Below, in pieces: positions 26,023-34,566 of a stretch of 64,000 bases of DNA (position 1 is the first letter of the stretch; each line of letters starts with the position of its first letter). The translations under genes were made by a program, and so were the position numbers. The stretch is taken from the NCBI GenBank assembly GCA_910583875.1, contig CAJTXT010000007.1, positions 8,657-72,656 on the forward strand, given 5' to 3'. The notes under the pieces were generated by a model that was not told where the DNA came from, did not search any database, and was given only the letters and a program-made list of their open reading frames with translations. The stretch comes from an uncultured Vampirovibrio sp. Its GTDB lineage: Bacteria > Cyanobacteriota > Vampirovibrionia > Gastranaerophilales > Gastranaerophilaceae.

Positions 26023-26968
26023 AATTTGTTACCCCCGCAAAGGATTGAAATAATTCTTTTTCACTTGTAGATTGGAACATATTGTAATTAATATGATTTT
26101 GTTGTGGTTGAGCTTCAACTGGTTTTTTTGCTGAAGATGCTTTCTTTAATCCTAAAAGACCAAGAATTACAGGAACTAGCGCAACTGTGATATTTGCTCT
26201 TATCGGCATAAATATAGGCTGGAAAAATTTATCAATAACGTTTTTGCCTGTTTTTGAATAGTTATTAATAATTTGTTGTTCACTCATTGCTTTTTTTACT
26301 GTTTCAGAAATTTCAGGTGCTACTTCTGAAACTTTTTCTTTAAATAGTTTTTCTGCATTTTTACCTGCTTTTTTAAATATGCCTAAATTTATTTTTCCGC
26401 CTTCAGTTAGTGATTTAATTTGTGAAGCTAATTCTGATTGTTTTCCTTCAGAAGTTAATTTTCTAGCCAAATCGCTTAAAGCATCAACACCTTGTTTTAC
26501 TACTTGAAGAGATTTCTCCTTCATTTCTGGCGGCATATTGAATGCCCCTTTGTTGTTTGCTGCTTTAGAAGCAGCAGCTATAGGCGCTCCGATTAATGCT
26601 GTAGTTGCAAGACCAACTACACCGGAAGAAATAGATTTTGCTGCTTGATAAGAGCATTTTTCTTTTTCTTCGTCTGTTTTTGCAGTTGCCATAATAGTTA
26701 ATGGTCTTAAACCGCAGGTAATAACCATAGCGAACAATGCTTCTGCAACTAACGGATTGTCAGCTGCAAAGTTTGCTGCTTTGTGAAGGAATGGAACACC
26801 GCCCTTAAAACTCACACGACCATCAGAATCTCTCTTGATGGCCGTGTTTATTTGTTCATTAATGTTTTGTAAATTTTTTTGTTCGCACTCTCTCTCTTTC
26901 GCACCAGGACGCGCTAATGTCCTACTTTTTAGATGCCCTGAATTTGTGGTAATAGAATTAATTTTCAT
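26009..26968 (-). CDS. Lineage-type hypothetical membrane protein with SFKG motif (paralogue of 25123)
   Basis: 319 aa beginning MKINSITTNSGHLKSRT and carrying RVSFKGGVPFLHKA near residue 52. Hydrophobic stretches at about residues 75-95 (VAEALFAMVITCGLRPLTIM), 115-135 and near the C-terminus (ITVALVPVILGLLGL) suggest membrane association. The centre is a charged helical region with several Lys/Glu-rich helices, as in its neighbour. GGAAAG five bases before the ATG at 26966-26968 selects this start over the upstream GTG at 26974. Its stop overlaps the start of 25123, which suggests coupled translation. Confidence 0.6.
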   Translation of the reverse strand: MKINSITTNSGHLKSRTLARPGAKERECEQKNLQNINEQINTAIKRDSDGRVSFKGGVPFLHKAANFAADNPLVAEALFAMVITCGLRPLTIMATAKTDEEKEKCSYQAAKSISSGVVGLATTALIGAPIAAASKAANNKGAFNMPPEMKEKSLQVVKQGVDALSDLARKLTSEGKQSELASQIKSLTEGGKINLGIFKKAGKNAEKLFKEKVSEVAPEISETVKKAMSEQQIINNYSKTGKNVIDKFFQPIFMPIRANITVALVPVILGLLGLKKASSAKKPVEAQPQQNHINYNMFQSTSEKELFQSFAGVTNYENK

Positions 26969-27157
26969 AATCACTTTCCATACATTCTTACAATTGTTCT
27001 AAATCATCAAAAAATAAAATTTGCTATTTAGAGTTTTGATAATAACAAAAAATCTAAATATTGAGAATCCCAAAATAAATAAAAAAATTTTTTTTCAAGT
27101 GAGAGTAAGGTTTTAATTTAAAAAATTCATTTTAAAAAAACTTAACAATTAAATTTT

Positions 27158-28459
27158 TTATAAACGTCCAATATTTATATGTTTTATGCCTAAATCCTTT
27201 AGCATTAGAGGATTATACTGGTTTCTTCCATCAAAAATAATTCTATCTTTAAGCATGCTTTTTAGCATGTCAAAATCAGGACGTCTAAATTCATTCCATT
27301 CAGTTAGTAAAATTAATGCATTTGAATCTTCTATTGCTTTATATGCAGAAGATACGTAAGTTATTGAGTCCTTAAATATAAGTTTTGCTTGCGGCATGGC
27401 TTGCGGGTCATATGCTTTAATTTTCGCACCATGTTCTAATAGTAAATTTATTATATCTATAGAGGGTGCTTCTCTCATATCGTTTGTCTTTGGTTTAAAA
27501 GATAATCCCCATATTGCAAATGTTTTATTTTTTATATCACCGTTATAATAGTTTAAAATCTTTTTTACAAAAAGTATTCTTTGATTATGATTTATTTCCT
27601 TAATAGCTTCTATCATAGAACTTGAAACATTATTTTCCTGTGCCATTGATATAAGTGCATTAATGTCCTTAGGAAAGCAACTGCCGCCAAAACCAATTCC
27701 AGGGAATAAAAATTTATTTCCTATTCTGTTATCAGTAGAAATTCCTACTCTTACTTTTTCAATATCGGCACCAACTTTTTCACATATATTCGCTATTTGA
27801 TTAATAAATGAAATTTTAGCAGCCAAAAATGCATTTGCTGCATATTTTGTCATTTCTGCTGATTTAACATCCATAAATATCATTCTGTCTGCTGTTTTAA
27901 AATATGGAGAATAGATATCTTTCATTATTTTTGCGGCTTTTTCACTATTAGAACCAATTATTACCCTATCGGGAGACAGAAAATCATCAACAGCACAGCC
28001 TTGTTTTAAAAATTCAGGATTTGAAACGAAATCGAAGGGAACATTTGTTATTTGTTTTATTATTTCAGAAAGTTTTTCTCCTGTTCCGACCGGTACAGTT
28101 GATTTATTTACAATAACTTTGTATTCATTTAGATTTTTAGCAATTTCTTTTGTTACATTAATTACAGCATCTAAATTACAAGCACCATTATCTTCTTGCG
28201 GAGTAGCAACTGCTATAAAACAAACTTTTGATTCTTTAACCGCCTTTTCTAAATCTGTTGAAAAAGAAAGTCTTCTTTCTTTTACATTTGTTTTTATTAA
28301 TTCTTCCAGTCCTGGTTCATATATTGGAATAATACCATTTTTTAGGTCATTAATTTTTTTTGTATTATTGTCTATACATACAACAGTATTGCCCATATCT
28401 GCAAAGCAAGTACCTGCAACTAAACCAACATAACCTGTTCCAATAACACATAATTTCAT
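27158..28459 (-). CDS. ugd: UDP-glucose 6-dehydrogenase
   Basis: 433 aa, full length. N-terminal NAD-binding GTGYVGLVAG (residues 7-16), the TVPVGTGE segment, and the catalytic Cys261 in GFGGSCFPKD. The C-terminal UDP-binding domain contains WGLSFKPKTNDMREAPS. The enzyme oxidises UDP-glucose twice to UDP-glucuronate with NAD, providing acidic sugar for capsule, LPS or exopolysaccharide. It stands alone on its strand, divergent from the metallophosphatase. Its closest functional neighbours are the surface-polymer genes at 30448-33353. Confidence 0.95.
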   Translation of the reverse strand: MKLCVIGTGYVGLVAGTCFADMGNTVVCIDNNTKKINDLKNGIIPIYEPGLEELIKTNVKERRLSFSTDLEKAVKESKVCFIAVATPQEDNGACNLDAVINVTKEIAKNLNEYKVIVNKSTVPVGTGEKLSEIIKQITNVPFDFVSNPEFLKQGCAVDDFLSPDRVIIGSNSEKAAKIMKDIYSPYFKTADRMIFMDVKSAEMTKYAANAFLAAKISFINQIANICEKVGADIEKVRVGISTDNRIGNKFLFPGIGFGGSCFPKDINALISMAQENNVSSSMIEAIKEINHNQRILFVKKILNYYNGDIKNKTFAIWGLSFKPKTNDMREAPSIDIINLLLEHGAKIKAYDPQAMPQAKLIFKDSITYVSSAYKAIEDSNALILLTEWNEFRRPDFDMLKSMLKDRIIFDGRNQYNPLMLKDLGIKHINIGRL

Positions 28460-28529
28460 TTTATAAAAGCTCCAAATAAGATTTTATCATAAAAAAGCAA
28501 TTTTTTTTGTTTTTAAGTATTATAACTGT

Positions 28530-30188
28530 ATGAAAATCAATCAGTTAAGTAATAATTATGGTAGTAATCCTGCTTTTAAATCTGCATTTGTAAGTATAAA
28601 TGCATTATCAGACACGCATGGTAATTTATTATATGCTAATAATGCATTAGAGGAACTTCGAGAAAATAAAGAGGATGTTTTTTATAAAGAAGGCAGAGGA
28701 CGAGCAAATATACTTGCTGTTTGTGGTGATTGGTTTATGGATGGAGCTAGAAAAGGCTATATTTCTAATCCGGAAAGAGCAAACGCTAAATTTCAGCTTG
28801 ATATTTTAAATGGTTTTATTAATCAAGTGAAAGGTATTGCACAAAATACAATTTCCTTATTTACTCCCGGAAACCATGAGTTTGATGGCGGAATACCTTT
28901 ACTTGATAATGTTTTAGCTAATATGAATGCAGAGGTTATAATATCTAATCTAGATATGGAAAATTCTGAAGGATTTTCTAAAAGTATAAGTGGAAACAAA
29001 ATATTAAATGAAAAAATAGTAGAAGTTGAAGATGATAAAAATCCTAACTTAAAGCATAAACTTTTATTTTTAGGTGTAAGTCCCGTAAATATGTTTGCAT
29101 ATCAGAAAGATATGGAAGGTGTTAGTTTCCTAAATAATATAAGAAAATCTCAAGCAAATGTAAAAAAAGAAGATTACCAAGAAACTTTAGATGATTGCAA
29201 ACAAAAGATAAGCCGTTTTAAAAAAGAAAATCCAAATGGTGTAGTTATTTTAATGAGTCATACCGGAGTCGAGTTTGCAGATAATCTGGCAAAAGAGTCT
29301 TCGCTTGATTTGGTATTTGACGGGCATGAACATAAAGATGAAATAAGATATGTTAAAGGAATACCGATTGTACCGTTATCACAGAATTTTAAGAAACTTG
29401 TAAATGCAAAAATAAGCATAAATGATGAAGGTCAACTAAATGGTATAAATTTGACATCATATTCTCCATTAAATAATAAAAAAGTAGGACCATTACAGTA
29501 TTTATATAGAATGCTTTTTGATAAAGATATTAAACCAGAATATATAATAAAACCTTCCTTAGAAGGTATTGATAGATTAGATGTTGAAGGTATTAGAAGA
29601 GGAAATAATTTCTTAGCAAATTTTGTGACAGATTCTATACTTGCAGAATTAAAGAAAAAAGATAGTACAATAGACTTTTTTGCTTTAAATGCTTCAGCAA
29701 TAAGACATTCATTAAATGTTTCAGAACAAGCTTCTGTATCTAATTTTGATATTATGGATGTATTAAATGGAATAAAAGAATCAGAAGCTTCTGTTATGAC
29801 TACAAAACTTAAAGGCATTGATATTACATATATGGTTCTAGACAATTTTATTTTTAATAGAGAACTTCCAGAAAAAAATCCTTTAATACATTATTCTGGA
29901 TTGCAAATAGACAGAACAGGAATGATAAAAGCTTATGATGAGGGTGCGTCATTAGAAGAACTTTCAAAATTTATTATTGATGCTTCAACAAATAAGAGTA
30001 TAGATACAAATAAAAATTATAAAATTGCGAATGTAGAAAAATATTTTAATAAAAGTCAAAATGATGTTATAAAACGAATGAAAGATTTTTCAGAATATAC
30101 AGGAAACAAGGTTCAACATTTATTCAAACAACATTTTCTTGAATCTGGTGGTAGTTTGTTTGCAAATTGTGATATTCGAATAAAGTAA
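28530..30188 (+). CDS. 5'-nucleotidase/UshA-like metallophosphatase with N-terminal NPAFKSAF motif
   Basis: 552 aa. Calcineurin-like motifs are complete: SDTHGN, GDWFMDG, GNHEFDGG, LMSHTG and DGHEHKDE (two-metal site). The C-terminal 5'-nucleotidase domain follows (ALNASAIRHSL, then FDIMDVLNG). UshA-type enzymes hydrolyse nucleotides or nucleotide sugars and are normally exported, but no signal peptide is present. Instead the N-terminus is MKINQLSNNYGSNPAFKSAF, like other motif-bearing proteins in this window. The ATG lies six bases after TATTAT, so a leaderless transcript is possible. The structured RNA candidate and tRNA-Pro follow. Confidence 0.82.
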   Translation: MKINQLSNNYGSNPAFKSAFVSINALSDTHGNLLYANNALEELRENKEDVFYKEGRGRANILAVCGDWFMDGARKGYISNPERANAKFQLDILNGFINQVKGIAQNTISLFTPGNHEFDGGIPLLDNVLANMNAEVIISNLDMENSEGFSKSISGNKILNEKIVEVEDDKNPNLKHKLLFLGVSPVNMFAYQKDMEGVSFLNNIRKSQANVKKEDYQETLDDCKQKISRFKKENPNGVVILMSHTGVEFADNLAKESSLDLVFDGHEHKDEIRYVKGIPIVPLSQNFKKLVNAKISINDEGQLNGINLTSYSPLNNKKVGPLQYLYRMLFDKDIKPEYIIKPSLEGIDRLDVEGIRRGNNFLANFVTDSILAELKKKDSTIDFFALNASAIRHSLNVSEQASVSNFDIMDVLNGIKESEASVMTTKLKGIDITYMVLDNFIFNRELPEKNPLIHYSGLQIDRTGMIKAYDEGASLEELSKFIIDASTNKSIDTNKNYKIANVEKYFNKSQNDVIKRMKDFSEYTGNKVQHLFKQHFLESGGSLFANCDIRIK

Positions 30189-30194
30189 AGAATA

Positions 30195-30222
30195 TTGAAA
30201 AATTTTTTTGAAATGGTAGAAT
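30195..30222 (+). promoter_or_regulatory. Promoter for the structured RNA candidate and tRNA-Pro
   Basis: TTGAAA (30195-30200), a 16-base spacer and TAGAAT (30217-30222). The expected start point is about 30229-30231, exactly where the structured RNA candidate begins. Confidence 0.55.
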
Positions 30223-30230
30223 GATAATAA

Positions 30231-30320
30231 TTTCGGGTGGTAGCGCAGCCTGACTTTGCCGAGACAAGAACTAAATGTTCTTGATGAGAAGTAGCACAAG
30301 TGCGCGACAGACCTAATAAA
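30231..30320 (+). ncRNA. Candidate structured leader RNA upstream of tRNA-Pro
   Basis: No open frame, but several local stems: CAAGAAC-TAAAT-GTTCTTG (7 bp), GCAC-AA-GTGC, and GGT/GCGC near the start facing GCGC/ACC near the end. The first 22 bases (CGGGTGGTAGCGCAGCCTG) resemble the 5' end of the tRNA-Pro that starts 100 bases later (CGGGACGTAGCGCAGTCTG). It could be a decayed tRNA copy or a separate small RNA. I recognise no known RNA family. Confidence 0.4.
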
Positions 30321-30333
30321 AATTAAATATTTT

Positions 30334-30407
<74 letters not shown>

Positions 30408-30447
30408 AATTTTTTAATTCTCGCAAGTTCAGCATAAGTGATTTTTA

Positions 30448-31545
30448 TTAATTATTCTTTAGGTATTCTTTTGTTTGTGTACTTGATACATCAGGTGTTC
30501 TAGGAAGATAAACAACCTCACAATAATCTTTTAAAAAGTCGAATTTACCTTTCCAGTCATCACCCATTACAAAAATATCAGCTTTATATGTTTTCACGTC
30601 ATCAATTTTTTGTTCCCAGTTATTTTCAGGAATAACTAAGTCTACATATCTGCAAGCTTCAAGAATCATTTTTCGTTGTTCATAAGTATAATATGATTTT
30701 TTATTTTTTAACATATTAAATTCGTCGCTGGATAGAACAACTATTAAATAGTCGCCCAATTCTTTTGCACGTTTCAATAAATTTATATGACCATAATGCA
30801 GAACATCAAATGTTCCGTATGTTATAACTCTTTTCATAGTTTTAATCCTATTTTTTTCTTCAGATTTTTTATCTTGCAATAATTTTTCAGCCATAAAAAT
30901 ATCATTTGGATATGTTATTTTTATGTTATCTATACTACCTTCAACAATTGCAACTCTACTTAAATTATATTTCAAAATTAATCCGCAATCATCTGTAAAA
31001 TTAGAATCACCTTTGGATAATTCATGTGCTTTTTTTATTAATGAAAGTTTAAAACATTGAGGTGTTTGTGCACGTTTTAAATTTTTTCTATCAGGAATAT
31101 TAACTATAATATTATTTTCTACTTCCATTATTGTATCAGATGATGGAATTGCAACATCAATAGCATCATATTTATTTAACGCTTCAATGCAGTCTGTAAT
31201 TATTTTCTGTGTTACAAATGGACGCGCACAATCATGAATAATTACATTTGCTTCTTCATCATGAATTGAACTAATACCTATAAATGAACTATCTTTTCTA
31301 GTTTCACCGCCGTTTAAAAGTTTAGTTATTTTTTTAAAGTTACTTTTTTTAAGAATATCTTCTGCAAGATACCTATATTCAGGAGTAATAACAACAATTA
31401 TTTCATCAATTTCTTTGGTTTGTTCAAAAACTTCAATTGTGTGTTCAAGAATAGTTTTACCTTCTATTCTAATAAATTGTTTTGGCAGCGTACTTCCATA
31501 TCGACTACCTGTTCCGGAAGCAAGAATTATACTATAGTTTTTCAT
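30448..31545 (-). CDS. Fused TarI-like and TagD-like cytidylyltransferase (CDP-ribitol / CDP-glycerol synthesis)
   Basis: 365 aa with two enzymes in one chain. Residues 1-225 are an IspD/TarI-type cytidylyltransferase (IILASGTGSRYGSTLPKQF, HDCARPF, RAQTPQCF). Residues 237-365 are a TagD-type enzyme (MKRVITYGTFDVLHYGH, VMGDDWKG, SSTQTKE) with the HxGH motif at 250-253. TarI makes CDP-ribitol and TagD makes CDP-glycerol from CTP. A linker rich in Lys/Glu joins them. AGGA followed by ATG exists before Met237, so the second domain might also be made alone. The stop of the GT2-LicD gene is two bases upstream, so the two form an operon. Such precursors feed teichoic-acid-like or phosphopolyol surface decorations. 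Confidence 0.85.
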   Translation of the reverse strand: MKNYSIILASGTGSRYGSTLPKQFIRIEGKTILEHTIEVFEQTKEIDEIIVVITPEYRYLAEDILKKSNFKKITKLLNGGETRKDSSFIGISSIHDEEANVIIHDCARPFVTQKIITDCIEALNKYDAIDVAIPSSDTIMEVENNIIVNIPDRKNLKRAQTPQCFKLSLIKKAHELSKGDSNFTDDCGLILKYNLSRVAIVEGSIDNIKITYPNDIFMAEKLLQDKKSEEKNRIKTMKRVITYGTFDVLHYGHINLLKRAKELGDYLIVVLSSDEFNMLKNKKSYYTYEQRKMILEACRYVDLVIPENNWEQKIDDVKTYKADIFVMGDDWKGKFDFLKDYCEVVYLPRTPDVSSTQTKEYLKNN

Positions 31546-31547
31546 TA

Positions 31548-33353
31548 TTATTCCTTTGGTATTAATTCTTTTATTGTTTCTTTTTCTTCAATACTTAGTT
31601 CTGCATAAGCACTATGACCAAATGCAATTTTTGAAGGATAATCCATATAATTTCCATAAATTTTTGATAAATAAGCATCAGGATTATTTATGCAAGGAAA
31701 TTCAATATTTTCAAATTTAATTGTTTTTAATGGATAAATTACATCATAAGCACTAAACCAATTTTTCCAAGCGTGATTAAAATCAAGTCCCCATACCAAA
31801 TCAGTTTTTTCATTTTCTTGATTTTTGAAAAGAATTTCATCTCTTAGTTTATTGATGCGTGATATTATTTCATTATCAGATAATAATAAATGACAAGTTG
31901 TTTTAAGTTCTTTATTTCTTAATGATTTAATATTTTTAGTTTCTTCAATTTGTTCTTCTTTTGATAAATTTTTTCCGTATATATCAACCGGGAAAATATC
32001 TACAAATAAATTTGGACATCTTTTATGTTTAATTTTTATATAGAAACTTTTATTAGGGTCTTTGTCTCCTCTATGATATTCTGCATAGAAATCATGGTTT
32101 CTGGTTGTTTGTTCAAAAGCATTTATAAATTTTTCATAATCATCTCTTCTCATAGATGTATCAATATCATCATCCCAAGGAATGAAGCCTTTATGCCTAA
32201 TTGCACCTATAAGTGTTCCAAAATCAATCCAGTATTCTAAATTATTCTTTTTGCAAACATAGTCCATTTCTTTTAAAAGTTCTAAATTTGCAAGTTGTAT
32301 ATCTCGAATTTGTCCTTCTGCTTTTGGTAGAGTTGTAATATCTTCATTCATTTCTTTATATTTTAAAAATGGAGTATTTTTTAGTCTTTTGAAGGTTCTT
32401 AATTTAGGAATACTTAATTTTAATCCCATAAAAATAAAGCTATATTTAGAATTTGCACATGTTCGTGTTGAAAAAATAATTTTAAAAATTTTAGATAAAG
32501 TCTTATTTATAGGAATTAAATCAAATAATAATTCTTTTGTTTTATAGTATCCTTGATAGGATTTAATAATTGGAGTAGACCAAAAACTTTTATAATAATT
32601 TAATCTTTCGGGTAACTCTATATTATATTTATTAGCTAAAATTTCCAATTGTTTATAATTATAATACCTATCTATATTTCTGGCATTTGTTCCTTTTTTT
32701 GTATTGCAAATTGATGAAGGATTTTGCATATAGTGATATTTTGTATTTGGAGTTACTGCTAAAATGTCTGAAAAATATAAAGCAGATAAGGAAAATAAAA
32801 CATCTTCGTGTAATTTATTTTCAGTAAAAATAATATTATGATTATTTATTAATTCTCTTTTATAAATTTTATTCCAGCAGCTAAAGAAGCGATTTTTTGT
32901 ATCTAAGCAAAGAGTTAGTTTGTCTTGAATATTTTGGGCGGTTTTATATTCATTATATTTAATATTATATTTACAGAACTTAGGCTTGTGTTTAAGAATA
33001 TTAGTTGAAACTATATCGGCATTATATTTTTTAGCTGTATTATATAGTTCTTCAAAAAAATTTTCATCAACATAGTCATCGGAATCAACGAAGCCAATAT
33101 ATTCACCTGTAGCAAGTTTTATACCATTATTTCTTGTAGCACCAAGTTTACTATTTTCTTGTTTAATTGCTTTTATTCTCGTATCTTTTTGTACAAATTC
33201 TTCAATTATTTGAGAACTGTTATCTGTTGAGCCATCATTGATAACAATTATTTCTATGTCTTTTAGTGTTTGATTTATAAGAGAAGAGAGACATTTATGA
33301 AGATATTTCTCAACATTATAAACTGGAACAATGATACTGACTTTGCAACTCAT
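31548..33353 (-). CDS. Fused GT2 glycosyltransferase and LicD-type phosphotransferase
   Basis: 601 aa. Residues 1-230 form a GT-A family 2 transferase (VSIIVPVYNVEKYL, NDGSTDNS, metal-binding DSDD at 90-93). A linker of about 110 residues follows. Then a LicD domain from about residue 345 has ELLKEMDYVCKKN, DFGTLIGAIRHKGFIPWDDD and IDTSMRRDDYEKF. LicD proteins transfer phosphocholine, ribitol-phosphate or related units from CDP donors to glycans. The next gene makes CDP-polyols, so a glycan synthesised by the N-domain may be capped with glycerol- or ribitol-phosphate by the C-domain. That joint function is inference; both domains show their core motifs. Confidence 0.85.
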   Translation of the reverse strand: MSCKVSIIVPVYNVEKYLHKCLSSLINQTLKDIEIIVINDGSTDNSSQIIEEFVQKDTRIKAIKQENSKLGATRNNGIKLATGEYIGFVDSDDYVDENFFEELYNTAKKYNADIVSTNILKHKPKFCKYNIKYNEYKTAQNIQDKLTLCLDTKNRFFSCWNKIYKRELINNHNIIFTENKLHEDVLFSLSALYFSDILAVTPNTKYHYMQNPSSICNTKKGTNARNIDRYYNYKQLEILANKYNIELPERLNYYKSFWSTPIIKSYQGYYKTKELLFDLIPINKTLSKIFKIIFSTRTCANSKYSFIFMGLKLSIPKLRTFKRLKNTPFLKYKEMNEDITTLPKAEGQIRDIQLANLELLKEMDYVCKKNNLEYWIDFGTLIGAIRHKGFIPWDDDIDTSMRRDDYEKFINAFEQTTRNHDFYAEYHRGDKDPNKSFYIKIKHKRCPNLFVDIFPVDIYGKNLSKEEQIEETKNIKSLRNKELKTTCHLLLSDNEIISRINKLRDEILFKNQENEKTDLVWGLDFNHAWKNWFSAYDVIYPLKTIKFENIEFPCINNPDAYLSKIYGNYMDYPSKIAFGHSAYAELSIEEKETIKELIPKE

Positions 33354-33439
33354 TTGTATAAACTTTCTTAATTTCCGCTTATTTAATTAAACAAAAAACA
33401 ATATATAGTGTCAATTAAACAGAAGAGAAAAATAGTGAT

Positions 33440-33561
33440 AAAAAGAGGGAGCGGCCGTCGCGAGGAGAGACGAGTGGCAATAAAAAAAGACCTACCGAAG
33501 TAAGTCTTTTAAATGGCGGGACCGACGAGGCTCGAACTCGCGACCTTCTGCGTGACAGGCA
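33440..33561. repeat. Distal att copy A: 3' half of tRNA-Asp plus terminator and tail
   Basis: Matches 39304-39424 from AAAAGAGGGAGCGG through GCGTGACAGGCA, with a few changes (ACGAGTGG against GCTAGTGG; one extra T in the T-run). After GACAGGCA the sequences diverge, which marks the crossover inside the tRNA anticodon arm. It defines the left end of the island. Confidence 0.85.
33514..33561 (-). pseudogene. 3' half of tRNA-Asp left by integration
   Basis: 48 bases equal to the 3' portion of the tRNA at 39377-39454, from the anticodon loop through the CCA end. The 5' half (D arm and acceptor 5' strand) is missing, so no cloverleaf can form. It is part of att copy A. Confidence 0.85.
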
Positions 33562-33674
33562 AGCGACAACTACCATGAAAAACTACATTGAGCATATAAA
33601 TCAGGATAAAATTATCAATATATGTGTATTAATAAAACAATTGGAAATAGCTGTATAACAAGGTCTTTACATCG

Positions 33675-33703
33675 TTGACAGTTATAAATTAATTGAGTAA
33701 CAT
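33675..33703 (+). promoter_or_regulatory. Promoter of the BRO-N/DinD-like gene
   Basis: TTGACA (33675-33680), a 17-base spacer and TAACAT (33698-33703), 20 bases before the ATG. The -35 is a full consensus, stronger than most promoters visible here. Confidence 0.6.
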
Positions 33704-33723
33704 AAGTATTATGGGGTAAGGAA

Positions 33724-34566
33724 ATGGCTGAAGACTTAAAATTATTTGAAGAAAGCAAAGTTCGTTCATACTATGACGAAAATACTGAACATTGGTATTT
33801 TTCTATTATTGATATAGTGGGCATTCTAACGGAAAGTAAAAATCCACGCAGGTACTGGAGTGATTTAAAGATAAAACTTGCTAACGATGAGGGTTTTAGT
33901 CAACTGTACGAAAAAATCGTACAGTTGAAATTAATAGCCCCTGATGGTAAAAGAAGGGAAACTGATTGTGCTGATGTTGAAACTCTTTTGCGTATAATTC
34001 AGTCCATACCTTCAAAAAAAGCTGAGCCCGTTAAACAATGGCTTGCTAAGGTTGGTTATGAACGTATGAAAGAAATGGCAGACCCAACGGCAGCTATTGA
34101 TAGAGCAAGAGAAACTTATAAGAAGTTAGGAAGGTCTGATAAGTGGATACAGCAGAGAATGACTGGGCAAGAGACTCGGAACAAATTGACTGACTACTGG
34201 AAAGATCACGAAATTACAGAAGGTGAAGAATACGCCATCTTAACTAACATTATTCATCAAGAATGGAGCGGGTTATCTGTTAAGGAACATAAAGATTTAA
34301 AAGGTTTGAAATCCCAAAACCTAAGAGACCACATGAGTGAAGCTGAATTAATTTTTACAGCATTAGCAGAACTTTCAACAAGACAAGTAGCTGAAAGCGA
34401 AAATGCGACTGGTATGGAAGAAAACAAACATGCTGCTATAAAAGGTGGTAAGGTTGCAAACAGAGCAAGAAAAGACTTTGAAGAAACAACAGGACAAAAG
34501 GTTCTAACAGTCGATAATTTCTTACCAGTAAGTAAAAAGCCTAAGCAGATTAAAAAGAAGGATTAA
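33724..34566 (+). CDS. BRO-N / DinD-like (phage antirepressor family) protein
   Basis: 280 aa. The N-terminal 110 residues match the BRO-N fold: KVRSYYDENTEHWYFSIIDI, LTESKNPRRYWSDLKIKL, DVETLLRIIQSIPSKKAEPV, KQWLAKVGYERM. The rest resembles DinD-type proteins (LGRSDKWIQQRMTGQ; NIIHQEWSGLSVKEHKDLKG), a family found in mobile regions and as DNA-damage-inducible protein D. It probably binds DNA. It converges on the restriction gene with overlapping stop codons (TTAA at 34563-34566). Its own strong promoter faces the island interior. A role controlling the R-M genes or mobility is possible, not shown. Confidence 0.75.
   Translation: MAEDLKLFEESKVRSYYDENTEHWYFSIIDIVGILTESKNPRRYWSDLKIKLANDEGFSQLYEKIVQLKLIAPDGKRRETDCADVETLLRIIQSIPSKKAEPVKQWLAKVGYERMKEMADPTAAIDRARETYKKLGRSDKWIQQRMTGQETRNKLTDYWKDHEITEGEEYAILTNIIHQEWSGLSVKEHKDLKGLKSQNLRDHMSEAELIFTALAELSTRQVAESENATGMEENKHAAIKGGKVANRARKDFEETTGQKVLTVDNFLPVSKKPKQIKKKD

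Noticed and set aside
30234..30320. Hammerhead ribozyme (TTGATGAG seen at 30281-30288)
   Set aside because: The second conserved GAAA block and the cleavage-site stem are absent, so the match is partial chance.
33575..33658. A 27-codon frame after att copy A as an integrase remnant
   Set aside because: The peptide shows no recombinase motif and has no ribosome site.
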